A stretch of DNA of 64,000 nucleotides from Pseudomonadota bacterium. GTDB lineage: Bacteria; Pseudomonadota; Gammaproteobacteria; Steroidobacterales; Woeseiaceae. Within the stretch, counting starts at the first letter, position 1, and each line of letters begins with the position of its first letter. The stretch covers positions 112,981-176,980 of the forward strand of contig JADFNS010000003.1 of assembly GCA_022563255.1 (NCBI GenBank), in the 5' to 3' direction. Both the position numbers and the translations under genes were made by a program. Of this stretch, positions 1 through 8,959 are shown in pieces. Below the pieces are notes generated by a model. It did not search any database. It was not told where the DNA came from and was given only the letters and a program-made list of their open reading frames with translations.

Positions 1-560
1 TCCCGGATCGTCGGCGAATGCTCGCAATGAGTAACGACGATGATCGGCGCGTGCTCAAACAGCTGCTCGAGAACCTCCGGATCATCGACCAGCATGTTAC
101 CGGTGGACGCCCCCATGAACGCCTTGATGCCGCAAGCCTCGCCAACTTGCAACGCCTTGATCTCTTCAATGTTGCTGTTGGTCACACCCAGGTAAAAACC
201 GTAGTTAGCCGTGCATCGCTGCACAGCCAACTCATACTTGTCGAGCAACGCCGCACGGGTTGTCGTTTGCGGATTGACGTTTGGCATATCCATGAAACTG
301 GTGATCCCACCGGCCACGGCTGCCGCAGACTCCGTCGCCAGATCGCCCTTGTGAGTCATGCCAGGTTCACGGCAATGCACCTGATCGTCAATCATGCCCG
401 GCAGCAGGTATTTGCCCGCAAGATCGATGACCGCCGCTCCCTCGGGCGCAGCAATTGACGAGCCAATTGTGTCGATGCGATCGCCGACGATCAACACGTC
501 CGCGTCCCGTACCTCGCCCTCGTTCACGAGACGAGCGTTGCGTAGGAGGAGCTTGCTCAA
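1..560 (-). CDS. pyrC: dihydroorotase (5' part of gene, runs off left edge)
   Basis: This is the N-terminal ~186 residues of a dihydroorotase, the amidohydrolase that closes carbamoyl-aspartate to dihydroorotate in pyrimidine synthesis. The reading frame gives LPGMIDDQVHCREPGMTHKGD, followed by AVAGGITSFMDMPNVNPQTT, ASTGNMLVDD and VTHCEH. These are the metal-site and substrate-loop motifs of the dihydroorotase subfamily found in Xanthomonas and Bacteroidetes, where DDQVH is the usual form of the first metal motif. A TTG start at 558-560 is preceded at good spacing by AGGA; an in-frame stop and no better start lie upstream, so TTG is chosen. It is divergent from the ilvA remnant, with a 120-base gap. 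The C-terminal half lies outside the window. Confidence 0.85.
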   Translation of the reverse strand, partial: MSKLLLRNARLVNEGEVRDADVLIVGDRIDTIGSSIAAPEGAAVIDLAGKYLLPGMIDDQVHCREPGMTHKGDLATESAAAVAGGITSFMDMPNVNPQTTTRAALLDKYELAVQRCTANYGFYLGVTNSNIEEIKALQVGEACGIKAFMGASTGNMLVDDPEVLEQLFEHAPIIVVTHCEHSPTIR

Positions 561-633
561 GCGGTCGTTCCTGTCAGCGAAGAAGCCGCATTATGGAAGG
601 GTCGGGCGATGATTGCCATCGCACCTTTGCGGA

Positions 634-665
634 CGGCACCGCGGTATGCGATAACCGCGGTGCCG
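634..665. promoter_or_regulatory. perfect 12-bp inverted repeat in the pyrC-ilvA gap
   Basis: CGGCACCGCGGT at 634-645 and its exact reverse complement at 654-665 are separated by eight bases (atgcgata). The repeat lies 15 bases upstream of the ilvA start codon, so it is either a strong RNA hairpin in the ilvA leader or a protein-binding dyad. There is no T-run on either strand, so it is not an ordinary terminator. Its function is unknown. Confidence 0.5.
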
Positions 666-680
666 CCCACTACATCCTGA

Positions 681-2112
681 ATGATGAACAACGCGCACTA
701 CCTCGATCTGATCCGAAACGCGCAAGTCTACGACGTCGCGATCGAATCCCCTCTCGAACTCGCGCAGAATCTCTCCGCGAGAATGAACAACTGTATTTGG
801 ATGAAGAGAGAAGATCTGCAGCCGGTTTTCTCATTCAAGCTGCGCGGCGCTTGCCGCGCAGAAACGCGGCATTCGTGCCGTCGTCGTCATGCCCGTCACC
901 ACCGCCGCCATCAAGATCGACGCCGTGCGCATGTTGGGTGGTGAAATTATCCTGCACGGCGACGAGTACGAGGACGCGTATGTGCATGCGCGCCAACTGG
1001 CCGATGTTCGGAAAATGGTCTTCATACACGCTTTCGATGACCCCGCTGTCATCGCCGGTCAGGGTACCATCGGTACGGAAATTCTCAGGCAGGCCGAAGA
1101 AGAGATCCACGCCGTCTTCGTCCCGATCGGCGGCGGCGGCTTGATTGCGGGCATCGCTACCTGCATAAAACTGCAGAAGCCCGAAATTCGCATCGTCGGA
1201 GTTGAACCGGAAGACTCCGCCGCCATGCGCGACTCTCTGGCCGCTGGTAAACCGGTAACCCTGGAGCACGTTGGCCTGTTTGCCGACGGCGTCGCAGTGC
1301 GCCGCGTCGGCGACGAGACGTTTCGCCTTTGCAAAGAATACGTCGATGAAATTATCACGGTCAGCACCGATCAATGCTGCGCAGCCATTCGGGATATTTT
1401 CGAGGATACACGCTCAATTGTTGAGCCCGCAGGCGGGCTTGCCATCGCCGGTGTCAAGAAATACATCGCAGCAAACGGCGTAACGGGACAAATGTTGATC
1501 ACGATCAGCGGCGGTGCAAACGTCAATTTCGATCGTCTCCGGCACATCGCCGAGCGCGCGGCGATAGGCGACCAGGCGGAGATGCTGATCGCCGCAGAAA
1601 TTCCCGAGGAACCCGGCAGCTTTCGGCGCTTTTGCGAAGTACTCGGTCGCCGCAGCATCACCGAGTTCAATTACCGCTATGCCGATACGAGAATAGCTCA
1701 CATTTTTGTCGGCGTGCAATTGACAAACGGTCCGCAGGAAAGCGATGAACTCATGCAGGAGATGAAGCGGGCCGGTTTTGCCGTCATCGATCTCAGCAAC
1801 AATGAGATGGCGAAACTGCACGTCCGTCACATGGTCGGTGGGCGATCGCAGGGCATCGCCAATGAACGCCTGTTTCGTTTCGAGTTTCCCGAACGCCCCG
1901 GCGCTTTACTCGACTTCCTGAATGCAATTGGAACCAACTGGAATATCAGTCTGTTCCACTACCGCAATCACGGCTCCGATCATGGACGGGTACTGGCCGG
2001 CATCGACGTGCCGCAGGACGAGACCGAGGAACTGGAGGCTCACCTCGAAAAGCTCGGTTACGCGCATTGGGAAGAAAGCGACAACCCTGCCTATACGATG
2101 TTTCTCTCCTAG
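681..2112 (+). pseudogene. ilvA: threonine deaminase (biosynthetic), internal deletion and frameshift
   Basis: This was threonine ammonia-lyase, the PLP enzyme making 2-oxobutanoate for isoleucine. The first frame (from 681; the codon before it is a stop) encodes [16 protein letters not shown] with the PLP lysine (K53), then reads into unrelated sequence. The remainder is in another frame, resuming at about 847 with [22 protein letters not shown] and running to 2112. It includes the GGGGLIAGIA glycine loop region and two ACT-like regulatory domains (EIPEEPGSFRRF... and FEFPERPGALLDFL...). Compared with E. coli IlvA, about 29 residues are missing exactly at the join, including the SAGNHAQGV cofactor loop. 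A loss of about 86-89 bases fits the frame change. The C-terminal frame could start internally at ATG 889, but such a protein would lack the PLP lysine. Deletion or assembly error cannot be separated here. It converges with the aldolase gene, the stops overlapping by two bases (2110-2111). Confidence 0.85.
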
Positions 2113-2870
2113 TCGCGGAAAGACGCATCCTGCCGATCCAGCTTGCGCAGCAACCCGGGCCAAACGAGCGCTCCACCCAGTCCCTTCGTCACCTTTTCCG
2201 CTTGCGCCTGAATACCGTCAATAATTGGCTTCTTGATCCGTATGAGATCTCCGCCCGCCGACTGCGCCATGATCTGAATCTGGCATGCCGTTTCGAGCAA
2301 GTACATCATCAAGACTGCATCCGGGATCGTAGCGCCCGTGGTCAATAAGCCATGATTACGCAAGATCATGGCCTGGCTTTCACCGAGGTCGGCAACCAGC
2401 CGCGGTTTTTCCTCATCATTGAGCGCAACACCCTCATACTCGTGGTAGGCCAGCGTTGCGTAAGGAAACAATGAGGTTTGCGAGATCGGCAATAATCCCT
2501 CCGCCTGGATGGATACTGCTATTCCCGCTTTGGTGTGAACGTGCAATACGCAAGCGGCGTCGTGCCGTACCTCATGCACCGCGCTATGGATAACAAAGCC
2601 TGCCGGATTGACCGGATGCGGTGAGTCAACAACTTTGTCGCCGTTAAGATCGATTTTGACGAGACTGCTGGCCGTGATTTCCTCGAACATCATTCCATAG
2701 GCGTTGATCAGGAAATGATCGTCAGATCCGGGCACCCGCGCAGTTGCGTGCGTAAATACGAGATCGTCCCAGCCGAACATTGCCAGAATCCGATAACAAG
2801 CGGCGAGGTCAACCCGAACCTCCCATTCTTCAGCGGATACCTGGTCCCGCACGGAAATTTCGCTGCCCAT
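2109..2870 (-). CDS. class II aldolase/adducin family protein
   Basis: A 253-residue member of the class II aldolase/adducin family (zinc-dependent fuculose-phosphate/ribulose-phosphate aldolase fold). Visible family features are VFTHATARVPG near the N-terminus, PAGFVIHSAVHEVRHDAACVLHVHT with the two histidines of the metal site, and AMILRNHGLLTTGATIPDAV with the third metal-site histidine. Its substrate cannot be told; many members next to unrelated genes are uncharacterised. The start at ATG 2868-2870 was chosen because GGGGGAAGAA directly precedes it; an upstream ATG at 2900 has no such site. Its 3' end overlaps that of the convergent ilvA remnant. Confidence 0.8.
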   Translation of the reverse strand: MGSEISVRDQVSAEEWEVRVDLAACYRILAMFGWDDLVFTHATARVPGSDDHFLINAYGMMFEEITASSLVKIDLNGDKVVDSPHPVNPAGFVIHSAVHEVRHDAACVLHVHTKAGIAVSIQAEGLLPISQTSLFPYATLAYHEYEGVALNDEEKPRLVADLGESQAMILRNHGLLTTGATIPDAVLMMYLLETACQIQIMAQSAGGDLIRIKKPIIDGIQAQAEKVTKGLGGALVWPGLLRKLDRQDASFRD

Positions 2871-3042
2871 TTCTTCCCCCTGTTCTCCCGCCGCCTGCAA
2901 TCCAGAGCGCCTTTATTCCTTATGTATTGCAACCTTTTTCGTATTGTACGCATCTAATCGACGTACACAGTGAAAATCCCTTACGCTGTTTATTTTGTAC
3001 CGCTTGGCGGTGACGGTCGTCACCGCCTTTTTATGTCTGGCG

Positions 3043-5142
3043 TTACCACATTTCGCGCATTCGAGCCGCCACGTCGATTTGCCTGCTGGAACGCACGCGG
3101 AATTTTCCGGATCCGGATTCGGGGTTCCCCGCAAAAACTTTTTCCATCGTTGCCAGCAAGGATTCCGTCATGAAACGGCTGCGTGCACCGTAGACATGCT
3201 TGTCTCCGTTGCGGTGTTGTTGGGTGACGTGAAACTTAAGCGGCGCGATCAGCGACAACGACTGTTTTGCGCGAGTCATCGCAACATACAGAAGGCGACG
3301 TTCTTCCTCGATCATTTCCGGCTTGCCGGTCGCAAATTCGGACGGAAAATTGCCGTCGGATACATTCAGTATATAAACAGATTCCCATTCCTGACCTTTG
3401 GCCGAATGCACCGTCGAGAGAATCAGATAATCCTCGTCGAGCAGAGGATCACCCGCAAGATCGCCCGACGCCGACGGTGGATCGAGCGTCAACTCGGTAA
3501 GAAATCGTTCGCGCGTTGGATAGCGACCTGATATTTGCTCGAGCTGCTCAAGGTCCGCTTCGCGCGTTTCGAGTCCGTCGTACAGACGCTCGAGCTGCGG
3601 CTGATACCAGTGTCGAACCAGCGATATCTGCCCTTGCCAGGCGCCATCGTCGGGAGCGGCATTTGCGAGCGTTTCCAATAGCTCGCAAAAAGCCGGCCAG
3701 TGATTCCTTGCCGCCGCCGGCGCCCGAAACTCGCGCAAAGACGAAAATAGATACTCGCCGACGGCCAGCTGCTCGAAACATCGAGCCGCATTTGCCGGAC
3801 CCATGCCGGGTAACAACTTGAGCACTCTGAACGCGGCGATCTCGTTTTTTGGATTTTCGGCCCATTTAAGAACACTGAGCAAATCCTTGACATGCGCCGC
3901 CTCGAGAAACTTCAGGCCACCATACTTCACATACGGAATATTGCGTCTTACGAGTTCAAGCTCAAGCCGGTCACTGTGGTGCGCACCGCGAAACAGCACC
4001 GCCTGATCTTTGAGTTGCAGTCCGAGTTCCCGGTTTTCCAGAATCGACTTGACCACATACTCGGCCTCGGCGTCACCGTCTTCGACGGTGACATAGCGCG
4101 GTTTGTCCCCGTCGATACGCCGCGAAAAAAGCTTCTTTCGGTATTGCCGATCGCTCTCCGCGATCAGGCAATTTGCGCTGTCGAGAAGAGGCTGACTCGA
4201 ACGGTAGTTTTGCTCCAGCGTGATGACTTTTGCCGGCGGTGAATACTGCGCGGGAAAGCCCAGGATGTTTTCTACGTCGGCAGCGCGGAACGAGTAAATG
4301 GATTGTGCGTCATCGCCGACGACCGTAACGCCCGTACCGTCGGGTTTGATCGCACTGAGAATTTGCGCCTGTATTAAATTCGTATCCTGGTATTCGTCGA
4401 CCAGAACATGATCGAAGCACGATCCGATTTCCTGTGCGAACTCCGGTTCTGCGACGAGATGGCGCCAGTACAACAACAGATCGTCGTAGTCCAGTACCTG
4501 GCTTTGCTGCTTGCGCAGTACGTAGTGGCGAAACAACTCGGTCAGTTCATCTTCCCAGTCCGAGCACCAGGGATAGGTCTTGTCTATCGTTTCGACCAAT
4601 GGTTGCTGGGTATTGACGCAGCGCGAATAAATCGCCAGGCAGGTATCTTTTTTTGGAAAACGACGTGCTGTGCGGGTCAGTTTCAGTGCATGCCGAACGA
4701 CGTCCATGACGTCGCCTGAATCGCCGCGATCAAGCACCGAGAAACCTGCGTCCAGACCCAGATTGTGTGCGTAACGTCGCAACAAGCGATTGGCCACCGA
4801 ATGAAATGTGCCGGCCCAGGGCAAGCCGCCGGACGGCAACGGCGTGGAGTGGTTGCCTTGCGTGGCCACTCTGACGATTGATGCCACTCGCCGCTTCATT
4901 TCCTGTGCGGCACGGCGGGTAAAGGTCAGTAACAAAATGCGCTCCGCACTGACGCCCGAAATGACCAGGTGTGCAACCCGGTGCGCGAGTGTCGTGGTTT
5001 TGCCCGTGCCGGCACCGGCGATGACCAGCAGGGGCCCTGCCGTGAATCCGTGGTCACCTGCAGACTCGCCGTACTCAGCGGCCAGGCGCTGTGCCGGATT
5101 CAGCATTTCCAGATGGTCAGATGCTTGCTCGGCAACCTGCAC
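3043..5142 (-). CDS. UvrD/Rep-family superfamily 1 DNA helicase
   Basis: A 699-residue ATP-dependent 3'-5' DNA helicase of the UvrD/PcrA/Rep class. Motifs in order: Q motif LNPAQRLA (14-21), Walker A AGAGTGKTTT (42-51), LLLTFTRRAAQEM (Ia), VLVDEYQDTN (II), VVGDDAQSIYSFRAA (III), EQNYRSS (IV), LSTVHSAKGQEWESVYI (V) and EEERRLLYVAMTRAK (VI). All are intact, so it should be active. It is shorter than UvrD (~720) and belongs to a related subfamily, so no gene symbol is given. GTG 5140-5142 is taken as the start because GAGGAG stands six bases upstream. A LexA-type box lies 20 bases upstream, suggesting SOS control and a role in repair. Confidence 0.92.
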   Translation of the reverse strand: MQVAEQASDHLEMLNPAQRLAAEYGESAGDHGFTAGPLLVIAGAGTGKTTTLAHRVAHLVISGVSAERILLLTFTRRAAQEMKRRVASIVRVATQGNHSTPLPSGGLPWAGTFHSVANRLLRRYAHNLGLDAGFSVLDRGDSGDVMDVVRHALKLTRTARRFPKKDTCLAIYSRCVNTQQPLVETIDKTYPWCSDWEDELTELFRHYVLRKQQSQVLDYDDLLLYWRHLVAEPEFAQEIGSCFDHVLVDEYQDTNLIQAQILSAIKPDGTGVTVVGDDAQSIYSFRAADVENILGFPAQYSPPAKVITLEQNYRSSQPLLDSANCLIAESDRQYRKKLFSRRIDGDKPRYVTVEDGDAEAEYVVKSILENRELGLQLKDQAVLFRGAHHSDRLELELVRRNIPYVKYGGLKFLEAAHVKDLLSVLKWAENPKNEIAAFRVLKLLPGMGPANAARCFEQLAVGEYLFSSLREFRAPAAARNHWPAFCELLETLANAAPDDGAWQGQISLVRHWYQPQLERLYDGLETREADLEQLEQISGRYPTRERFLTELTLDPPSASGDLAGDPLLDEDYLILSTVHSAKGQEWESVYILNVSDGNFPSEFATGKPEMIEEERRLLYVAMTRAKQSLSLIAPLKFHVTQQHRNGDKHVYGARSRFMTESLLATMEKVFAGNPESGSGKFRVRSSRQIDVAARMREMW

Positions 5143-5161
5143 GACAGCTCCTCGTAAAAGT

Positions 5162-5177
5162 CTGTAGTTTTATACAG
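5162..5177 (-). promoter_or_regulatory. LexA box upstream of the helicase gene
   Basis: On the minus strand the 16 bases read CTGTATAAAACTACAG, an exact match to CTG-N10-CAG with the AT-rich centre of gammaproteobacterial SOS boxes. It overlaps a possible -10 (TATAAA) and sits 20 bases before the GTG start at 5142. uvrD is a classic LexA target, so an SOS-regulated helicase is expected. Confidence 0.7.
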
Positions 5178-5340
5178 TACTGGATGTATTTACAAGGTTT
5201 GTTGCATAAAACCGTCGGTTGTCGTTGGCTGATAGCCCTTACGATTCGCCATTGTTGAGTCCATTACTATGTTGCGTCAGGTCGTGTATAAACACCATGC
5301 GTTCATATTTTAATATCCTAATATACCGAAGAACTACGGC

Positions 5341-7701
5341 ATGACCTTCGAGATCGCTCTCGTCCTGAGCATATTGGTCGTTTCGCTGATACTTTTCATC
5401 AGCGAAGTCATTCGTATGGACGTCGTCGCCCTGCTCGTTCTCGGAACGTTGGCCGTCACCGGTCTGGTCGACTCCAATCAGGCGTTCGCCGGCTTCAGTA
5501 ACAGCGCCGTCATCACGGTTTGGGCCATGTTTATCCTCAGCGAAGGCCTGACCCGCACCGGAATCGCCGACATTATTGGCCGGCAGGTAATGCGCGCCGG
5601 TGGCCGCCGGGAAGTCACGATGATTTTTGTCATCATGGTGACGGGCGCGGTGCTGTCGGCTTTCATGAACAATATCGGCGTCGCCGCCCTGATGCTTCCG
5701 ATCGTCGTTCAGGTCGCCCGGCGAACGGGCATCCCCGCATCCAGATTGCTGATGCCCCTGGCGTATTCCACGCTGCTCGGCGGCCTGATGACCCTGATTG
5801 GCACACCGCCCAATCTGTTGATCAGTGAGTCGATGGTGCTGGGCGGTTACGAACCGTTCAAGCTGTTCGACTTCACGCCGCTTGGCGGCGCCGTCATGGT
5901 CATCGGCGTGCTGTTCGTCGCTTTTTTGGGCCGGTTCCTGCTACCCAAAATAAGCACTGAACGTGGCAAACGAACCAGTCAACGCGGCCTGCGCTCCCAA
6001 TATAAACTGCAGGAACGCACGTTCATGATGCATGTGCCGATGGACTCGGTGCTGGTCGGCAAAACGCTCGCCGAAACCCGCATCGGCGCTTCTACAGGTT
6101 TGATTATTCTGTCGCTGATTCGCCGTGGTCGCAGCGAAACCCTGCCCGGAAGACAAACTGTCATCCGCGGCGGTGATCGCTTGCTCGTACAGGGACGTAT
6201 CGATCAGTTCCGTGAGTTGCGGCGCTGGAGCGATCTGGTCATCGAGCGTGAAGCGCCTGTTCTCAAATCGATGGTTGCATCCAAAGTGGTCTATGCCTCC
6301 GTCATCGTCGCCGAAGGTTCGCCGGTCGTCACCGAACTCATCCGGGACGCGACATTCAGGGATCGATACGATGTGGCCGTCGTCGGCATCATGCGCAAAG
6401 ACGGTTACCGACTGACTAATCTCGCCTATGTACCGATCAAAGCCGGCGACCAGATGCTGGTTCAGGGCGAAGTAGAAGCCATCTCACAGCTCGAAAAATT
6501 CTCCGATTTTGAGGATGTGGAGGTCTTTTCTCCGGAACGTCTGGCGGAGACGTATCACGCTGATGAACGCCTGTTTGTCGTCAGACTGCCGAAAGACAGC
6601 GACCTCGTTAATGAAACGTTGAAGAAAAGCCGCCTCGCTGACGTATTCGACTTCCGGGTGCTTGCGATCTTCCGCGACGGCGAACTCAAGGTTATGCCGC
6701 GCGGCGGCGATGTCCTGCTCGGTGGCGACCTGCTGCTTATAGAAGGCCAGCAAAGTGACCTCGACGTCTTGCGCGGCTTGCAGGAACTCGAGATTGACAC
6801 CAAGGTGCCGAGAAATCCCGGCGCATTCGAATCCGAACGCCTCACCCTGATGGACGCAACACTGGATCCGCGTACCTCGCTGGCCGGCAGGACTGTCGGC
6901 GAACTCAATTTTCGCGAGCGCTACGGCATAGAGCTCGCAGGTATCTGGCGTGAAGGCGAGACGATCGGCACCGACCTGGCCGACGAGCGCTTGCTTTTCG
7001 GCGACGCCCTGTTGCTGCTCGGTCCTCGTGATCGCCTGCAGCTGCTGTCATCGGACTCGGACTTCCTGATCCTGACGCCGCTGGGACAAGCGCCACCCGA
7101 CACGCGCAAAGCGCCGCTGGCTGGTTTGATCATGATGGGCGTCATCGGCACGGTGATGCTCGGCTATACGCCGATCTCGGTTGCCGCCGTTATTGGCGGG
7201 ACTATTATGGTTTTGACTGGCTGCCTTAATATGGAGGACGCGTACCGCGCTATCGACTGGCGCGCTATTTTCCTGATCGCGGGCATGCTGCCACTCGGTA
7301 CCGCCATGCAGGAAACCGGCGCCGCGACTTATCTGGCCAACCAGGTAATGGTGTTGTTGGGCGACGCGGGTCCCTGGCCCGTCATCATGGGCCTCTACAT
7401 CCTCACTGCCATGGCCACCATGATCATCCCGACCGCCGCCCTGGTCGTCCTCATGTCGCCGATCGTATTGTCGACGATGGCGGACATGGGCGTGCAACCG
7501 CAAACTGCGATGATGGCCGTGGCCATGGCCGCATCTGCAAGTTTTACCAGTCCGATCTCACACCCGGCCAATATTCTGGTCATGGGGCCAGGCGGGTATC
7601 GATTCGTCGACTACCTCAAGGTCGGTGTGCCATTGACAATCGTCGTATTTATCACTGTGATGTTCCTGCTGCCGATACTTTGGCCGCTGGAGCCGGTGTA
7701 G
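5341..7701 (+). CDS. SLC13/DASS-family permease with four RCK_C (TrkA_C) domains
   Basis: A 786-residue inner-membrane transporter of the SLC13 (divalent anion:sodium symporter / CitMHS-ArsB-like) superfamily. The N-terminal ~200 residues hold membrane helices and the signature FMNNIGVAALMLPIV and GTPPNLLISES. The C-terminal ~200 hold the second half, with ATMIIPTAALVVLMSPIV and SFTSPISHPANILVMGPGGY. Between them (about 220-575) are four consecutive RCK_C-like regulatory repeats, each ending in a GD-LL-QG/LG motif (GDRLLVQG, GDQMLVQG, GDLLLIEG, GDALLLLG). Family members usually carry two. RCK_C domains bind small ligands in other carriers; the transported ion here cannot be told. It is divergent from the helicase across a 198-base AT-rich gap. 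Confidence 0.88.
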   Translation: MTFEIALVLSILVVSLILFISEVIRMDVVALLVLGTLAVTGLVDSNQAFAGFSNSAVITVWAMFILSEGLTRTGIADIIGRQVMRAGGRREVTMIFVIMVTGAVLSAFMNNIGVAALMLPIVVQVARRTGIPASRLLMPLAYSTLLGGLMTLIGTPPNLLISESMVLGGYEPFKLFDFTPLGGAVMVIGVLFVAFLGRFLLPKISTERGKRTSQRGLRSQYKLQERTFMMHVPMDSVLVGKTLAETRIGASTGLIILSLIRRGRSETLPGRQTVIRGGDRLLVQGRIDQFRELRRWSDLVIEREAPVLKSMVASKVVYASVIVAEGSPVVTELIRDATFRDRYDVAVVGIMRKDGYRLTNLAYVPIKAGDQMLVQGEVEAISQLEKFSDFEDVEVFSPERLAETYHADERLFVVRLPKDSDLVNETLKKSRLADVFDFRVLAIFRDGELKVMPRGGDVLLGGDLLLIEGQQSDLDVLRGLQELEIDTKVPRNPGAFESERLTLMDATLDPRTSLAGRTVGELNFRERYGIELAGIWREGETIGTDLADERLLFGDALLLLGPRDRLQLLSSDSDFLILTPLGQAPPDTRKAPLAGLIMMGVIGTVMLGYTPISVAAVIGGTIMVLTGCLNMEDAYRAIDWRAIFLIAGMLPLGTAMQETGAATYLANQVMVLLGDAGPWPVIMGLYILTAMATMIIPTAALVVLMSPIVLSTMADMGVQPQTAMMAVAMAASASFTSPISHPANILVMGPGGYRFVDYLKVGVPLTIVVFITVMFLLPILWPLEPV

Positions 7702-7735
7702 CTCGCCAGGTCTTTCGAATTGTGGAGAAATTCCG

Positions 7736-8953
7736 ATGACCAAGAGAATAGTCATTGCAGGCGCCGGACACGCCGCCGGGCAAGTCATAGCCACGCTCAA
7801 GCAACGGAAGTACGCAGGGAAAATCGTACTCGTCGGAAATGAAGCGCACCTGCCGTATCAGCGGCCACCGCTATCAAAGAAATTTCTCGCGGGGAGCCTC
7901 GCGGCGGAACGCCTGCACTTCAAGCCGAAAAGTTTTTACGATGATCCGCAAATAGAGCTGCATCTGAACACCTGTGCAGCTTATGTTGATCGCGACGGCA
8001 AGGCCCTGATTACGAATCGTGGCGATACAGTCGCATACGACAAACTCGTCCTCGCCCTGGGCTCGCGCGCTCGAAAGTTGTCGCTCCCGGGCGCCAATCT
8101 CGAAGGCGTCCATTATCTGCGCACTATCGCCGACGTCGAGAGCATCCGCGCAGAATTTGCAAACGCTAAACACGTGCTTATCGTGGGAGCCGGCTATATC
8201 GGGCTCGAAGTTGCCGCGGTGATGCGACAGCTTGGCCTGGAAGTCACTGTCGTCGAAATGGCCGATCGCGTCATGAGTCGCGTCGTGTCTGCCGAGATAT
8301 CCGACTTTTATCAAATCGAACATACCAATCAAGGCGTAAAATTGCGCCTGTCAACAAGCATCGCCGGTTTTGTTGGCGAAAGCCGTGTGACCGCAGTCAA
8401 AACCACAGATGGAGACGACATTCCAACCGACTTCGTGATCGTCGGCATTGGCATAATTCCCAATACAGAACTCGGCACGGACGCCGACCTTGATGTTGAC
8501 GACGGCATCGTCGTAAATGATCAGTGCCAGACCAGTGACCCGAACATTTACGCGGTTGGCGATTGCACTTCTCACCCGAACGCAATATACGACCGTCTTT
8601 TACGCCTCGAGTCCGTGCATAACGCGCTTGAACAAGCGAAAACCGCAGCCAGCAATATTTGCGGCAAGGAGACACATTACTCACAGGTACCCTGGTTCTG
8701 GTCCGACCAATTCGACTTGAAGCTGCAGATCGCAGGACTCTCGGCAGGCTACGATGAGGTCGTTATTCGCGGTAATCCGGCAGATCGGTCTTTCGCCTGC
8801 CTGTATTTGAGAAACGGACGGTTGATCGCGACGGACGCAGTCAATGCGCCGCGGGATTTCGTGCACTCGAAGATGCTGATCGCCAGCCACGCAAAGATCG
8901 ACCGCGAGAAGCTCGCCGATATCAATACACCGCTCAAAGAACTTGTGAAGTAG
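7736..8953 (+). CDS. FAD-dependent NAD(P)H:ferredoxin reductase-like oxidoreductase
   Basis: A 405-residue flavoprotein of the pyridine-nucleotide-disulfide reductase fold, closest in layout to the rubredoxin/ferredoxin reductases that feed cytochrome P450s and Rieske dioxygenases. It shows an FAD-binding start IVIAGAGHAAGQ, the motif LPYQRPPLSKKFL typical of this subgroup, an NAD-binding loop HVLIVGAGYIGLEVAA (about residues 144-159) and the second FAD motif NIYAVGDC. The C-terminal domain begins VPWFWSDQFDLKLQIAG, also characteristic. There are no redox-active CxxxxC cysteines. The start ATG is preceded by GGAGAA. No ferredoxin or oxygenase gene is adjacent, so the electron partner is unknown. 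Confidence 0.88.
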   Translation: MTKRIVIAGAGHAAGQVIATLKQRKYAGKIVLVGNEAHLPYQRPPLSKKFLAGSLAAERLHFKPKSFYDDPQIELHLNTCAAYVDRDGKALITNRGDTVAYDKLVLALGSRARKLSLPGANLEGVHYLRTIADVESIRAEFANAKHVLIVGAGYIGLEVAAVMRQLGLEVTVVEMADRVMSRVVSAEISDFYQIEHTNQGVKLRLSTSIAGFVGESRVTAVKTTDGDDIPTDFVIVGIGIIPNTELGTDADLDVDDGIVVNDQCQTSDPNIYAVGDCTSHPNAIYDRLLRLESVHNALEQAKTAASNICGKETHYSQVPWFWSDQFDLKLQIAGLSAGYDEVVIRGNPADRSFACLYLRNGRLIATDAVNAPRDFVHSKMLIASHAKIDREKLADINTPLKELVK

Positions 8954-8959
8954 AGGGGC

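Noticed and set aside
18..1144. Plus-strand open frames over the pyrC/ilvA region
   Set aside because: They are antisense or out-of-frame shadows of dihydroorotase and threonine deaminase; the products resemble nothing.
5260..5330. Possible sigma70 promoter for the SLC13 gene (TTGCGT / TATAAA)
   Set aside because: Spacing of the two hexamers is about nine bases, too short to be a promoter.
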